The translations under genes were made by a program, and so were the position numbers. Below the pieces are notes generated by a model. That model had not been told where the DNA came from. It searched no databases and saw nothing but the letters and a program-made list of their open reading frames with translations. From Hibiscus mutabilis (Eukaryota > Streptophyta > Magnoliopsida > Malvales > Malvaceae): a stretch of 64,000 nt of DNA. This document shows positions 24,641 to 36,060 of this stretch, piece by piece; within the stretch, counting starts at the first letter, position 1; each line of letters starts with the position of its first letter. The DNA is taken from NCBI GenBank assembly GCA_019671005.1, contig CM033745.1, positions 31,895,526 to 31,959,525 of the forward strand, in the 5' to 3' direction.

Positions 24641-25829
24641 CACTTTATGTTCGATCCAAAGTGATCTAGGTATGAATCAGGTAATTAATGGGTTAAATCA
24701 GGTTCCATTTAATTTAGGTTTGGGTAATATCAGTTTCGGTTGAACTTCAAGTCGGGTCATGCCGTGGAAGGAATTATTTAGGTTTTTATTTAATTCAATT
24801 GAGTCCCAATTTAGGTTAGCTTATAATTGATATTGGAGCTGTAGTTTTAGAATTCTTATAAGGACTTATAATTTATATTGTTTTAACTAAATTACAAAAT
24901 TTATAGGGTTTCGACTAAATGGAAAAGGTTAGAAATAAATATGGGTTAATTTTGGATAAAATAATAATTTTATGGACTACAACGAACAAAAACTACACAA
25001 TATTTACTTTATTAGACTAAATTATATAAAAGAAAAATACATATGGTTCAATTTCATTTCTAAACTCAAAAACCCTACACCATAAACCCTAAATCATAAA
25101 CCTTAAACCCTAAAGCAATAAAAATTCATCTCATAAAGTAATAATTGTAGACAGCACCATAAACCCTAAACCAATAATAGTACAACCTAAATCCTAAACA
25201 AGAAAATCTTAAAGCCATTAAATTTAATATCATAAACCATAAACCAACAAACGAAGTATTTGAAAAACCTTGGTCTCAAGATTTTTCAAATACTATTGTT
25301 TATTGTTGTTTGGAACTACATCAGGAGGCGGCCAATGCTAGCTGGAGTCTAGAAGATTTTTGAAAACCTAAACCCTAGAAGAACCTACATCCTAAATAAT
25401 AAAACTTAACCCATAAACCCTTTCAAGAAAATCATGAGGGTTCAGATATAGCAATTCCTTTTTTTAAAAAATGATTGCTTAGTTTAAAAAGTGATTAAAT
25501 TAGTGTTACTTTAAGGAATTTGTAAAGTTTTTTTCTTCAGATTTCCTTATACCTTAAATTTTGTAAAAGTATAATTTTTTATCCATAGTTAATATTTCTT
25601 CATAAGAACAATTCATTTATGAAAATTATTTATTTCCTTAAACTTACTTTAAATTATTTTATTTTATATTAATATTTCCAAATTTAAGAACACGACATAT
25701 AAAAAGTAAACAAAATCTTTATATATAATTTTCACATTTACAAATTTATTCTTCATATTGTTAATTTGCGAACTGCCTGGTCAACGAGGAATTATTATAT
25801 CATGGGTCCTTCCAAACACGTGAAACCTA
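24641..25829. repeat. Host-unit spacer with telomere-like tract and perfect hairpin
   Basis: 24.66-25.08 kb matches 16.7-17.05 kb. CCCTAAA-type repeats lie at 25065-25250 and 25370-25400. Within it, 25255-25294 is a perfect 13-bp hairpin (AGTATTTGAAAAA / TTTTTCAAATACT, 14-nt loop), followed by 'gttgtttggaactacatcag', the tail of module L. The rest (25430-25830) is AT-rich with no gene. Confidence 0.5.
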
Positions 25830-25965
25830 GGACGAGTATCAAACATTTGCTTATACATTTTTGACCTTATCACGTGAAACCAAAACTAGTTCATGTTATC
25901 CTGATGATTTTAGTTGAAGATTTACTTGACAAATTTCGAAACAGGCGTCTATTGTTTAAAAATTA
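25830..25965 (+). repeat. G-box module M, copy 7
   Basis: 'ggacgagtatcaaacatttg', 'cttatcacgtgaaaccaaaa' and 'gatgattttagttgaag'. It retains CACGTG and lies directly downstream of the E2-like pseudogene, as copy 8 does for the intact E2-like gene. Confidence 0.65.
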
Positions 25966-26070
25966 TGACATTAGCGGCTGCAGATAAAAAATTATGGTAT
26001 CAAAAATTTACCAAACACATCCATATATTAAAAATTGAACATAAGAAGATATGGCCAATACATAAACATT

Positions 26071-26700
26071 TCAACTCATAATCTTCCTCGCATACTTTGC
26101 AAAGCATTGGGAATTCCTCTTGTAAATCAGAGCAACACCCTCACAATCAAGGTGAGGAGCATCTACGTTTGGAGCACACAACAAACCCAATATAGCCTCA
26201 ACAATGTCCACAACTCTGATACAAGGGCTCCAACTTTCATGTAGGATGGCCAACCTAATGGCGCCAGACTCCGTAATGTTTAGGTGGAATAGATCGCCAT
26301 CAAATGTAACAGCTCTACAAAAACATAAAACAATTATCCATAAATTGTTGTAGTGTTAAAAAATTGACCAAGATAAAACAAAAATCTTGGCAGGTTAATT
26401 ACCCAAGGAGGAGAGTGAGGGTAGTCAAGTGGGAAGAAAATGGAAACGTCAAACATGGCCTTCATAAGGGCTGGCAGTAGGTTCAGCCATTCGAAGTCAA
26501 TAACGATACAGAGATCCATCAACTTCTGCTATTACAAAAGAAAAATAAAGATAATTAAAATATTTCTGAAAAGGAAACCATACAATTAAAGAACAGCGTA
26601 ACCTATCATAGGGATGTTTACCTGAAAGAAGATAAAGGACTACTTTAGGAACCTGTCAGGCATCATTACGCATCTGCCTTTGAATAACAGAAAGCACCTG
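26071..26700 (-). pseudogene. E2-like ubiquitin-conjugating variant, pseudogene copy
   Basis: Paralog of the gene at 49.41-50.05 kb with the same three-exon layout. Exon 3 (26314-26071) reads '..FDGDLFHLNITESGAIRL', then 'AILHESWSP', and ends '..FAKYARKIMS' at a TGA. Exon 2 (about 26522-26403) contains 'TASPYEGHV' and 'FDVSIFFPLDYPHSPPW', but these lie in different frames, so there is a frameshift at about 26455. The HPN signature has become HLN and the catalytic-Cys position is Arg, as in the intact paralog. Exon 1 (about 26700-26632) is only recognisable by position and its donor 'gtaaacatcc'. A TATTTATA (minus TATAAATA) at 26767-26774 lies where the paralog has its TATA box. Not functional. 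Confidence 0.75.
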
Positions 26701-28033
26701 CACAAACATGATTATGTGAGATTTCAGTTTAATATGGGGAAGAAAATGTAAAACACAAAGTGGCAGTATTTATAGGGTAAATGTGGTTGTTCATATTTCA
26801 ACCCTAGCGATTGAAAAGATTACCAACCAATAAGTTGTTGTTTCGTCTGGAAGTATAAAACCTATAATGTTACTGGATATTCTTACATTTTTAGTTGGTC
26901 TTAAATATTATCACTGTCGAATCTTGAATTAGTATTTCTGAAATCGAGACCAAGATATGAAAAAATAACCAACTTCTCCGGATGTTTTATGAAATTTGGA
27001 TTATTTGGTAGGAACATAATATTGCAGTGTTTGGTTGGAGGAATATAATATTAATTAGAGGAAAAAATAACCAACTTCTCTAGGTGTTTTATGAAATTTT
27101 ATGTATATGGATGTCTACCATGATATGAACTTTATCATTATGAATATTATCTTCATTAATTTGAGTTTAATGTATTATGTACTTCTTAAATATATGATTT
27201 GATGAAGGCATTGCATACAAGTCTATATTGAGAATAAATATAAATCTCTCTTTTTCTCTCATCACTGTGTTCTTTTGTTCTTGTTCTTTGTTATTCTTTT
27301 TCTCATTCTTTATTTTATGCACAACAACATAAACGATTTATAGGGAAAATGTGATTGTTTATATATCTACCTTAGCAGTTGTAAAGATTACCAACCAATA
27401 AGCTATTGTTTCATCTAGAAGTATAAAACCTATAATGTTACTGGATATTCTTACGTTTTCAGTTGGTCTTAAATAACATGAGTACCGAATCTGGAGTTCG
27501 TAGTTCCGAAACCGAGACCAAGTACTCCTTTACTTACATTTTTGACTTTTCCAGGTTGTAAGGATTTCAATTTTCAAAAGACGTGTCTTTCCATTATCAG
27601 TATCGAAACTCTATAAATCATATCAAACTGATGTTACGTTATTAAAGAGCTCCCAACCTACAATGTACCACTTTTTTTTCCTATTTTCAGTTGGAATTTA
27701 ATTTTACTAGTACCAATCATCTATTAAAGTGCTCAGAAATCGATGTTCTAAACTCATTTACTCACATTTCAAAAGGCGCATGTTCCCAATATATATGCGT
27801 CTTTTCTCTGTCAGTGTCGAATCTTTGTAACCCGTTCTGATACGTCAGCAGCAGTTAAGTCTTTTCAATTGTTGCATTGGGTACAAGAGTTTTCCGATAA
27901 GTATGAAATGGAAGTTCCGAAACTGGATGAAAATTCCAAAACCCACTGAACCAACCCAAAAATTAAATGTGTACATTAAATATTTTCGATTTAATTTCAT
28001 TTTTGAAAATCATTTTTCTAATATAAATAGTAT
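26701..28033. repeat. Host-unit sequence with a local duplication and LTR-like block
   Basis: About 26770-26930 and 27337-27490 are direct repeats (both contain 'aaagattaccaaccaataag' and 'acctataatgttactggata'). They flank a block (about 26995-27325) that recurs at 45.18-45.55 kb. That block has 'gcattgcatacaagtctata', 'aataaatataaatctc' and T/C-rich sequence, like the end of a small Copia-type LTR. 27.59-28.03 kb returns to host phrases ('gcgtcttttctctgtcag', 'gttgcattgggtac'). Confidence 0.5.
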
Positions 28034-28545
28034 TGCCGATGCCGCTTTTCGTGCGGGTCAGGATGGTTTGGGCCTTTAAAAGCCCATCAAACGTTTGGAG
28101 TCATCATCTGTCGTTTTGGGTTGGGTACGACCGAAAACTTGTAAAATTGGTCTGCATCAACACCGAGATTATCGTCGGATTCGAGAGTCAGTTACGAGTA
28201 GAGAAGATTGAAGTACCCCCACTATGCCCATTAATTGGTACCTAAGGATTTAAGTTGTCTCAAAAAAAAGAAATATTAGTAATGATAATAAAAATATATA
28301 ACATATATACATATCAGTGATGAAAACAATACTAATATAAAATTAATATTTAAAAATATCATGCAAATAATAATGATAAGTAAATTGAACGACCAATCAA
28401 AAGCCCGACAAGCACAATGTTGGGTTTCGCCGACTTGGGCAGCTGCCAGGTAAGCTTCACGTGGGCATGACTTGGCTTTTGATTGGGGCTGTGCACCAAT
28501 TCGAGTCATATCCATGAGTCACTAAAAGAGAGGGTCATCATCTCT

Positions 28546-28554
28546 CTTTTTCAT
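28546..28554. repeat. Target site duplication, left (CTTTTTCAT)
   Basis: Nine bases CTTTTTCAT directly before the Pack-MULE; identical to 30241-30249 after it and present once at 43467-43475 in the uninterrupted right LTR. Confidence 0.95.
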
Positions 28555-28835
28555 GGGTAATCTTCACATGTGATCCCTTTTGTTTAGGTTTATTTTATTT
28601 TGGTCACTCGAATTCAAAAAAAATCATTCTTGCCACTTACATTTTGAATCGTGTCTGTTTTGGTCCCTTGACCGTTAACTTCCGTTAATAAAAAATTAAT
28701 TTCTAATTTAACCCTTAAACTTTCAAAACTTCATTTTTCACCATCTTTCCCAAAACTTAAAAACTTTATTTCTCCGCCTACCACTTAGTCAACCCTCTTT
28801 TCACAATCATGGATCCTCCACCCTCCACCCTCCAC
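28555..28835. repeat. Pack-MULE left terminal inverted repeat
   Basis: Inverted match to about 29955-30240. The inner end is near 'ggatcctccaccctcc', whose partner on the right is 'ggatccgccaccctccg' read on the minus strand. The partner has CAGGG where this copy has CATGG, so the ATG used by the remorin-type frame exists only in this arm. Confidence 0.85.
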
Positions 28836-29900
28836 CCGGTTCCTATGCCTGAAAGTATGATTTCTCTCTATCAAAACTTTGAATTACTCATCTGCTTTTA
28901 CCTTTATCAAAAGCCAGGGGGAATTTTTAAAAAATATATGCAAATTGAATCAAAACTTGGATTACATGTCTTAGAAAACTACCTGTAAGCTGATATAGTA
29001 TGTTATGTACCCTGAAACAGAACCTAAACTATTTGTTTAAATGTTAGTTGATCTTTGAAATGTTGAAATTGGCAGAAATTGCTGCGGCAGAACCAGATAA
29101 AGAGAAAAGTCCAAACAACAAAGGTATATGTATGTTGGTTTTATTTCAAAGCATTTGATGATACATTTGGATTTGCAAAAACGATTGGCTTTATCAGATC
29201 ATTGCTTTCAGATTCTGTGCTTGCAAGAGTTGAGACTAAGAAAAGACTAGCTTTAATTAACGCATGGGAGGAAAATAAAAATGCAAAAGTAGACAAGTAA
29301 GAGGCAGACATCTCTAAATTTTGTACAAATCCTTGTTTTTTTAGTACACAATTTGATCATGTATTAGGTATATGATGTAAGTTCTTACCCATGGTTCCTG
29401 CAATATTTTCGTTTTCGAGATTCGAATCCTAATATCTATTAGCATTTAGTCTGATAATGAATTTAAATTTTGAGAAACATTAAATCAGGGCACATAAGAA
29501 GATATCTACTATTGGATCATGGGAGAATACCAAGAAAGCTGATGTAGAAGCACAGCTAAGGAGCTTTGAGGTAACATTCTCTACCATATCAGCCCATAGT
29601 TTACCAATTGTTTTCTTGCAACCATTGAACTAGCTTGGACTGCAACATGTTTCATCGATTGTTGGTACTGAGTTCGACCGAGGGCTTGGTTTTTTATAGG
29701 AAAAACAAGAAAAGAAGAAGGCAGAGTATGATCAGAAAATGAAGAACAAAATGACTGAGCTCCATAAGGAAGCCAAAGAAAAAAGAGCGATGATCGAAGC
29801 TAAGAAAGGCGATGAGTTTTTCAAGATCGAGGAGACGACAGCCAAATATCGTTCAACTAGATATACACTGAAGAAGTTTCTTGCATATTTCAGCAATTGA
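28809..29900 (+). CDS. Chimeric remorin-type protein, 153 aa, five exons
   Basis: Exons 28809-28854, 29076-29123, 29212-29296, 29489-29570 and 29700-29900 join in frame through four GT-AG introns. They give 153 codons and a TGA, with no internal stop. The first 15 residues (MDPPPSTLHPVPMPE) start at an ATG inside the terminal inverted repeat. Exons 2-5 match the C-terminal half of remorins: DSVLARVETKKRLALINAWE, '..AHKKISTIGSWENTKKA', 'EKKKAEYDQKMKNKMTELHK' and 'EAKEKRAMIEAKKGDEFFK', ending 'LKKFLAYFSN'. This is the Remorin_C coiled-coil domain (about residues 40-150). Remorins are plasma-membrane nanodomain proteins that oligomerise through it and bind by a C-terminal anchor. The usual Pro-rich N-terminal half is absent and no Cys is visible for palmitoylation. 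Expression is unknown; it could be a silent captured copy. Confidence 0.8.
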
Positions 29901-29954
29901 CATCTTCAACTGGAATTTGGTGATTCTTTGCCTCTGCTGGTTTGTATGTCAGAC

Positions 29955-30240
29955 ATTCTAACCGCGGAGGGTGGCGGATCCCTGGCGGTGAAAAGAGGGT
30001 CGAGATCGGGTGGTGGAAGGAGAAATAAAGTTTTCAAGTTTTGGGGAAGATGGTGAAAAATGAAGTTTTGAAAGTTTGGGGGTTAATTAGAAATTAATAT
30101 TTTTATTAACGGAAGTTAACGGTCAAGGGACCAAAACATATACGATTCAAAACATAAGTGACAAGAATGATATTTTATGAATTCAGGTGACCAAAATAGA
30201 GCAAACCCTAAACAAAAGGGACCACGGGTGAAGATTACCC
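29955..30240. repeat. Pack-MULE right terminal inverted repeat
   Basis: Inverted partner of the left arm, ending GTGAAGATTACCC at 30240. The short ORF at 30177-30410 crosses the element boundary and is not a gene. Confidence 0.85.
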
Positions 30241-30249
30241 CTTTTTCAT
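30241..30249. repeat. Target site duplication, right (CTTTTTCAT)
   Basis: Second copy of the 9-bp target of the Pack-MULE; LTR sequence resumes with 'ttgcttatacatcacc', as in the other LTR at 43476. Confidence 0.95.
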
Positions 30250-31559
30250 TTGCTTATACATCACCAAAAACACATTTTTCATCTGTAAAAACAACCGTCA
30301 TAGTTCCTTGCCGTCACCATTGTTGCTCCGGTGACATTCCCAATGAATCACGGCCATCACATTATGGCTCTACTCTCCCTCTCTATTTCTATCTAGTTAA
30401 CTTTCCTTAAACGTGAACCGAAAGCCATCGCGCCATCACCAATTTCTTCACTGTCAAGCCGTCCAACATCATCTCCGGTCAATGACGGTGACAAACAAAT
30501 GCGTCGCTCTTCTCTTCCTTCTTTTACGATTCGGATTTCCTCCAAATCTCATTTGCGTACCATGAACCCGAGTCAAAATCTCTCTCCGCGTCAAATTTAC
30601 TCAATTCAATGTTGAATTGGTTCGAAACCAAGTTGTGTGGTTTTGCTAGAATTGACGAAAAATATCACTGTTGTGATTGAAAGGTGATTATTCTAAATAC
30701 TAGCGGTCAACCTTTGGATGAAATATAGAGCTTTCATATTTTTTCTTTTGGGTTTTCATGTTACAGTGGGTGTTTGAGATATAAAAGTGATGACAATGGA
30801 ATAAGGGAATTCAAAATGATGGGCAAGTGATCGCCAAGACGTTTGTGGGAATGGCCGACGTGATTGCAACTTATGTTTGGGCATTGAGTGAAAATCAAGG
30901 ACGAGGACAGAGGCTTGTAAATCTCGAAATGTGGTGACCGTGAGGTGAGTTTGAGGTGATGGCGTCGGCCATATGGGGCACCCGTATGAACAAAAAGACC
31001 ATGTTTGGTGATGGGAGGGGGATGAGGATGGCGAGGGTTATGGACATGGCCATGAGGCCTTACTTTCAGTCCCCTTTTCCTCTATTGTAGCTAAACTGTG
31101 ACCGCCAGCGTAGCTTCCCCCTAGCTATCGAGAGAAATTCATCTCCCCCTTTCCTGAATCGTGGCTGAAACCTCGTTCCTTCCTCCATAGCTAACCCTTG
31201 GCCTCCCCTTGAATTGAAGTTGAGTTGATGATTAAATAGTGAATGATTATTGTTGGGGTTCACCGGATTTTCAAGACTTGATCATGGGTAGTGGTGAATG
31301 AAAGGGTGTTGGTGAGTTGAGGGAATTAAGGGAGATGATTAAGAGATTTAGGGACATAGCAGTAGGAAATCACCATGGAATATGGTGAGATATTTTTGGG
31401 GAATCAAGGTTGACCGAGAAAGAGGGAAATTAGGTGTACTGGCTTTTGATCGATAGTTAGATTCGAGTAAGGCGTAAGTAACAGGTTAGGCATTTGGGCC
31501 ATATAGGTTCAATTTGGTACGAGCCTGGTAACTGGGCTCGGATAAAATTGGTGCTTATA

Positions 31560-34500
31560 GCTTACATTCCAAGTCACCAATAAACCCTAAACCCTAAACA
31601 CCTAATTCGAAGTATAGTAATTATCTGCTTACTAACTCTTAATTCTTTATGAATAAGATATTTTTCTTATTTTAACTATAAGCATTATAATGAGTCAGAC
31701 CTATGCAAATTCTCAAGCCATGATACCCGAACGATACATAACAGATCATTCAATCCTCAAATCACCGATAAAACATCATGCAACATAACTTACATTCCAA
31801 ACAACCATTTGAACAACCATCAATCCAAGGTTTCCTTTAAATTCAACTGTAATAGTTTAAGACAACCAACCAAACATCATAGCAAGCTTAGGATTACAAA
31901 CATAGGTTATCCTTAATATTTACATGCCGAACAATGAAAGTTTCTACATGTATAGACATGACCGTATTGCCACCATTATAGGAGTATTAAACTAAGAGAA
32001 ATCCAATTCCACTTGGATCCCAAGAAGTGACTTGCAATCTTTAGAACACGATTGGATTACACGAGCCATAAATAACCTGCAATGCATGATTATGAAATGC
32101 ATTAGGCTTTTATAGCCTAAGTGAGGTAGCAATACATGTAATGTACAATAATAGTCAAAGCTCATAAAGTAACTAAACAATTCAAGACCGTGATCAACCA
32201 AGAACTTTCTTACAAGTTAAGTTAGTACAAACATATCTTGTTTATTGAAGATTCTTTAGTAATTCCAGTCCTTTAGCATTGTTCAAATTATTCTAGCTTG
32301 TATCATTCAATTGCTCACTTAGAGATGTCAATCACCATGGCTACAAAAGCTCTTAATTACAGTGCTCCACAAGAGTTTTCAATTACAAGACTCACTACGA
32401 GTTATCCCCTACTAGGCTCACCATGAGCTACCACACAAAGTGTTTGATCACATTTCTTTTACATTCTTGGCTTAATGTAAACATTTCACATCCTTTACAA
32501 GTTTGCCTTGGATCATTATTGGTGATGAATAACATTAGTTCAGGCGATACTTAGCTCAGAGCACATAGCAATAGCTAATATCGAATTATATCAACAAGCG
32601 ATGGTAATTAGTGCCATCGAAACATATCAATGGGGCATCCCCTGAGCAACACTTTGGACAAGAGTACCAAAGGTACTAAAAGATCCTTTGATCTTAATAA
32701 TAAGGGACCGTAGTCCAAACATAACAGGCATCAACCAATAAATCCGAGGTCTTCCATTTAAAAGGCAACTTACATGTTTTATCTTAGTTTTGATATTCAG
32801 GAAGTTGCTTGTTGTACAAGTAGCTTTACTTTTAAAGCTAACAGAGATTTCTTAGGTTACAAGTAACCTTATTTCTTTTCTTACTTCGATAACTTATAAC
32901 ATATTCAAGCTTTCTCGCTTCTTATCTCCATAGAGTTAACTAGTAAATCTTTCATTGAAAATCTTATTGTCATTGGTTAGTAAATTATTCTAGGTTTTAT
33001 AACCGGTACACAATTCATTTCAATATCAAAAACATTCCATAATCAATCATCCGAGCATAGCAAGATATTTATATCATAAAGAATATAACATCAACAAGGT
33101 CTAAACATGAATGCCATGCTATGAATGCATACTCATTCTCAATTAGCTCTACTTGAGCCTTTTTACACAATATATATATATATATATATGATGCAAATCA
33201 TCCACAAACATTTAGTACTTAATAGTAACAATTTAAACATCGAGATAACTCCATGTTACCCGAGACTCATGTGACTACACTCACCTAGTTATTCCAAAGT
33301 TATGGAATACCCGAATTCCACAAACTCCAATCTACTTCTTCACTTAGCCATCCTTGACAAAGTGTACCTCAAAACATATAATCAAATGTTACCAACCACG
33401 TCATACAAGACAATTTATTCTACCAAACTACACACACATTGTTCATTGTCAAACAGCCCTTATGGTTTCTTAATTAAATAAAATAGTCCATAACACATGT
33501 ATACACATTCGTATTCATCAAGAAAGTTTGCTATTCGTATATGTATATATACAAACAGTCTAGATTACGTATATGTACATTTTTATACATGTAAATACAG
33601 CATTCATACCACCAATATACTATAACAGTTCATTTATCCTCAAGTTAGTAAATCTGTACATTCAAACCGTTCGAAACTGCATATAAGACTGCACACAAAA
33701 CTGCATTCAAAATTGTTCGAAACAGCACAGTTTTAAACTTGAATCTGCACAGTTTTACTTATGAAACTGCACTGTTATTTACTTAATTAAAATTGCATTC
33801 TAATACAATTCAATTCTGCCCCTTAGTTCCTTTCTTAAAACAGCATCATTTTATGTCTAATAAAACGGCTTTCATTCGATTACATACACAGAAACATATG
33901 AGTTAAAACAGTCCATTACTATTTATTTTCATGTCCAATTAGTCCATTAAACTTGTATACATGCACCTACATATTGAATCAATCCAGCATGCTTCTATAT
34001 CTATCGAAACAATCCCATTACTGTTCTAATAATCAAAAATAGTTTCCATTCTATAATCACACAATCATGTATTTTAAGCAGCCCGAAACTGCCCAACCTA
34101 CTTATATACACACTGGTTATCACTATAAAACAATTTGTTATAGCCAATTTCGACTAAAACTGACTACATGCAGTTTGAACTATTTAGTAACCAATTTCCA
34201 ATTCATTCCCACACAGCCAAGTTTCCAAAATAGCTCCATACTATTCTCATTCAAACATACATATATATCTCTCCCAACTATCACAAATTCAGCTCAAAAC
34301 AAGGCAATTCATCTTTTTATTAAAATTATCTTACAAATACAATCCATGATAGATTTATCATTTAGAAACAGTCCTCAACTCATGATACAATCACTTTAAA
34401 CATTCTTAAGTGTTTTTCCCCTGTTTCGGTTACCCAAAGCAACTCACCACATATCCATACTTTTTCCAAACAACTTTTAACATACTAATTTGGAATCCAC

Positions 34501-35514
34501 AATTATTTACATGTATAAAGACAATCTTATAGCTTTTCTACTTATACAAACTGCCCAGATTCAAGTATATATATAATCTTTGCATAAAGATTCCCCTTTT
34601 TCATTTGGGTCTAACCGAATAGTTCAATTTAATCCCTATGGGACCAAAATTAGTATTTTAACTCATTTTGTTTCACTACCAAATACTTAAGCAAGTCATG
34701 TTCAATGAAGGATTAATTTCGAATATGGTTCATTCCCTAACAACATCAAGTTCATGATGTAAAATAGAACATTCTATCACTTCAACCAAGTTACAAATTC
34801 AGCTAAATTAAACTGTTCTAAGATTCGGTATTCACCCATAAATTTCTTGTTCATCTTCTCAATTCATAAATCACAATACAAGGTTTCCAACTCAAAGAAA
34901 CACACAAAACATTTACCCTAACAATTACACACCTTGGATTCATTCAAATAATTAATCATGCATCATTAAAAGGGAGAATGTTTACCTATCTTAAGATGAT
35001 AATGAAATTCAAGACAACCATACACTCTTCAGTGGCTAAACTCTCGAACAAGACAAGGTTTCTCCCTCTTCACCCTTCCTCTCTAGCTTTCGGCCAAACA
35101 ACAAGAAAGAAGAAGATTGGTTTCTCTCTCCCTCATTCTCACTCTACTCTCAGCTTAACTAAGAGTCTAAGATGCTGCAAGGAGAGAGTGAGACCGAGAG
35201 GGAGTTGAGTCGGGAGAGACTAAATGAGGGTGAAGGGGAGTCGAGAGATTAGGTGAGTTACTGAACCCTAAAAATAAATTATATTTTCCCTCTTTTTCTT
35301 TTCTTATAAGCATGCAATCCCATGATTTACTAAATTTTCTGATTTGGTCATTCTAAAATAGTCATCCATTGTCATTATTAATACAATTAGGTCCTAGACC
35401 TATCTTATTCAATTTAATATAGACCAATTAAAATCATACAAGCTTATTGTCTCAACGGAGTATTTAAGTACAATTATCACTAAATACTGTTGACCTGGTT
35501 TTAGGGGTATTACA
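31560..35514 (-). mobile_element. Second large Gypsy LTR (left end unresolved)
   Basis: The right end 'ggggtattaca' at 35514 gives, on the minus strand, a TGTAATACCCC start. About 430 bp inside is a 'ctagctttcggccaaac' block (35085), parallel to the 'tttcggccaagg' block of the solo LTR. The interior shares phrases with 1-2900 in inverse orientation. The segment is A/T/C-rich, non-coding and about the right size for one LTR of the same class as the solo LTR. No matching left terminus, target duplication or internal region was found, so it could be solo, truncated or joined by deletion. ORFs such as 34067-34399 have no recognised domain. Confidence 0.55.
33171..33189. repeat. (TA)n microsatellite
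   Basis: About nine consecutive TA units inside the Gypsy LTR remnant. Confidence 0.9.
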
Positions 35515-35725
35515 TGTACCCCACTCGTCTTAAGGGCACTGGAATTCATGAACTCGTTTCTCAATGTAAGATGCACCTCGCTCGTTTCAAGGGCGCTATA
35601 AGATGTACTCTGCTCGTCTCAAGGGAACTAGGATACGAGAATTCATTTCTCGATGTAAGATGTCTACTCGTCTCAAGGGCGCTAGATTCGAGAACTTATT
35701 TCTCGAACTTGATGATAAAATAAAA
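35515..35725. repeat. Imperfect tandem repeat, about 85-90 bp
   Basis: Two and a half diverged units with 'ctcgtctcaagggc', 'gaactcgtttctcaatgt' and 'aagatg'. Belongs to the non-coding interior of the Tat element. The overlapping ORFs at 35514-35815 are products of the repeat, not genes. Confidence 0.6.
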
Positions 35726-35899
35726 TTGATTTACTCCTTCAAACTTGAGGATGCCAAATCTGATTCCACTCCTTCAAACCTGAGGATGCTGGGTCGAATT
35801 CTAATTTGGGTGTAAGACTCCACTCCCTCATCTTTGGGGACGTTGGTTCTTACAACTTTATTTACTCATCTTTGAGCTAATTAGATATGATAAAACTCA

Positions 35900-36060
35900 T
35901 ATTTGAGGTAATTCTTGACACTTCATCTTGAAGGTAATTTGATGACACTTAATCTTGGAGGTAATAGGTGGCACTCAATCTTGGAGGCAAATGGCGACAC
36001 TTCATCTTGAAGGCAAATGGTGGCACTCCATCTTGGAGGCAAAATGGTGGTAGTTCATCT
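35900..36060. repeat. About 28-bp minisatellite, 5-6 copies
   Basis: Units of the type 'ggcactcaatcttggagg' plus 'caaatggcgaca', alternating 'cttcatcttgaagg' and 'cttggagg'. Short and fairly well conserved; lies in the Tat element interior. Confidence 0.8.

Larger units (their letters stand above)
28555..30240 (+). mobile_element. Pack-MULE, 1686 bp, carrying a remorin gene segment
   Basis: Termini are GGGTAATCTTCAC and GTGAAGATTACCC. Inverted repeats extend about 280-300 bp (left to about 28840, right from about 29950), with matched landmarks 'gatcccttttgtttagg', 'cttgaccgttaacttccgtt', 'aattaatttctaatt' and 'ctcttttcac'. A 9-bp target duplication and an empty site in the sister LTR prove a single insertion. 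Long inverted repeats with a 9-bp duplication are the hallmarks of Mutator-like elements. There is no transposase inside; it carries host gene exons instead, so it is a non-autonomous Pack-MULE. Confidence 0.95.
28034..31559 (-). repeat. Tat element 3' LTR (left), split by a Pack-MULE
   Basis: Aligns from 'tgccgatgccg' at its start to 'gtgcttata' at its end with the right LTR (tctcgacgctg to gtgcttact). Shared landmarks include 'tttgggcctttaaaagccca' (28067 and 43041) and 'ccattaattggtac'. The consensus end GTGCTTACA would give the expected TG..CA termini, with one change in each copy. The 1686-bp Pack-MULE and its 9-bp duplication interrupt it. Short ORFs (28033-28245, 30177-30410, 31066-31263 minus) occur, some also in the other LTR, but they encode no known domain. 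Confidence 0.8.

Noticed and set aside
17290..25400. True telomere or chromosome end
   Set aside because: CCCTAAA units are degenerate, short and scattered between other sequence, so they are interstitial telomere-like tracts.
28034..28245. ORF across the left LTR border as a gene
   Set aside because: Starts at the element border, has no domain, and is disrupted in the sister LTR.
34067..34399. Plus ORF of 110 codons in the Gypsy LTR remnant
   Set aside because: Ser/Phe/Thr-rich low-complexity frame without domain in non-coding LTR sequence.
35514..35815. Overlapping ORFs with repeated 'ARLKG' text
   Set aside because: Products of the ~85-90-bp tandem repeat read in two frames.
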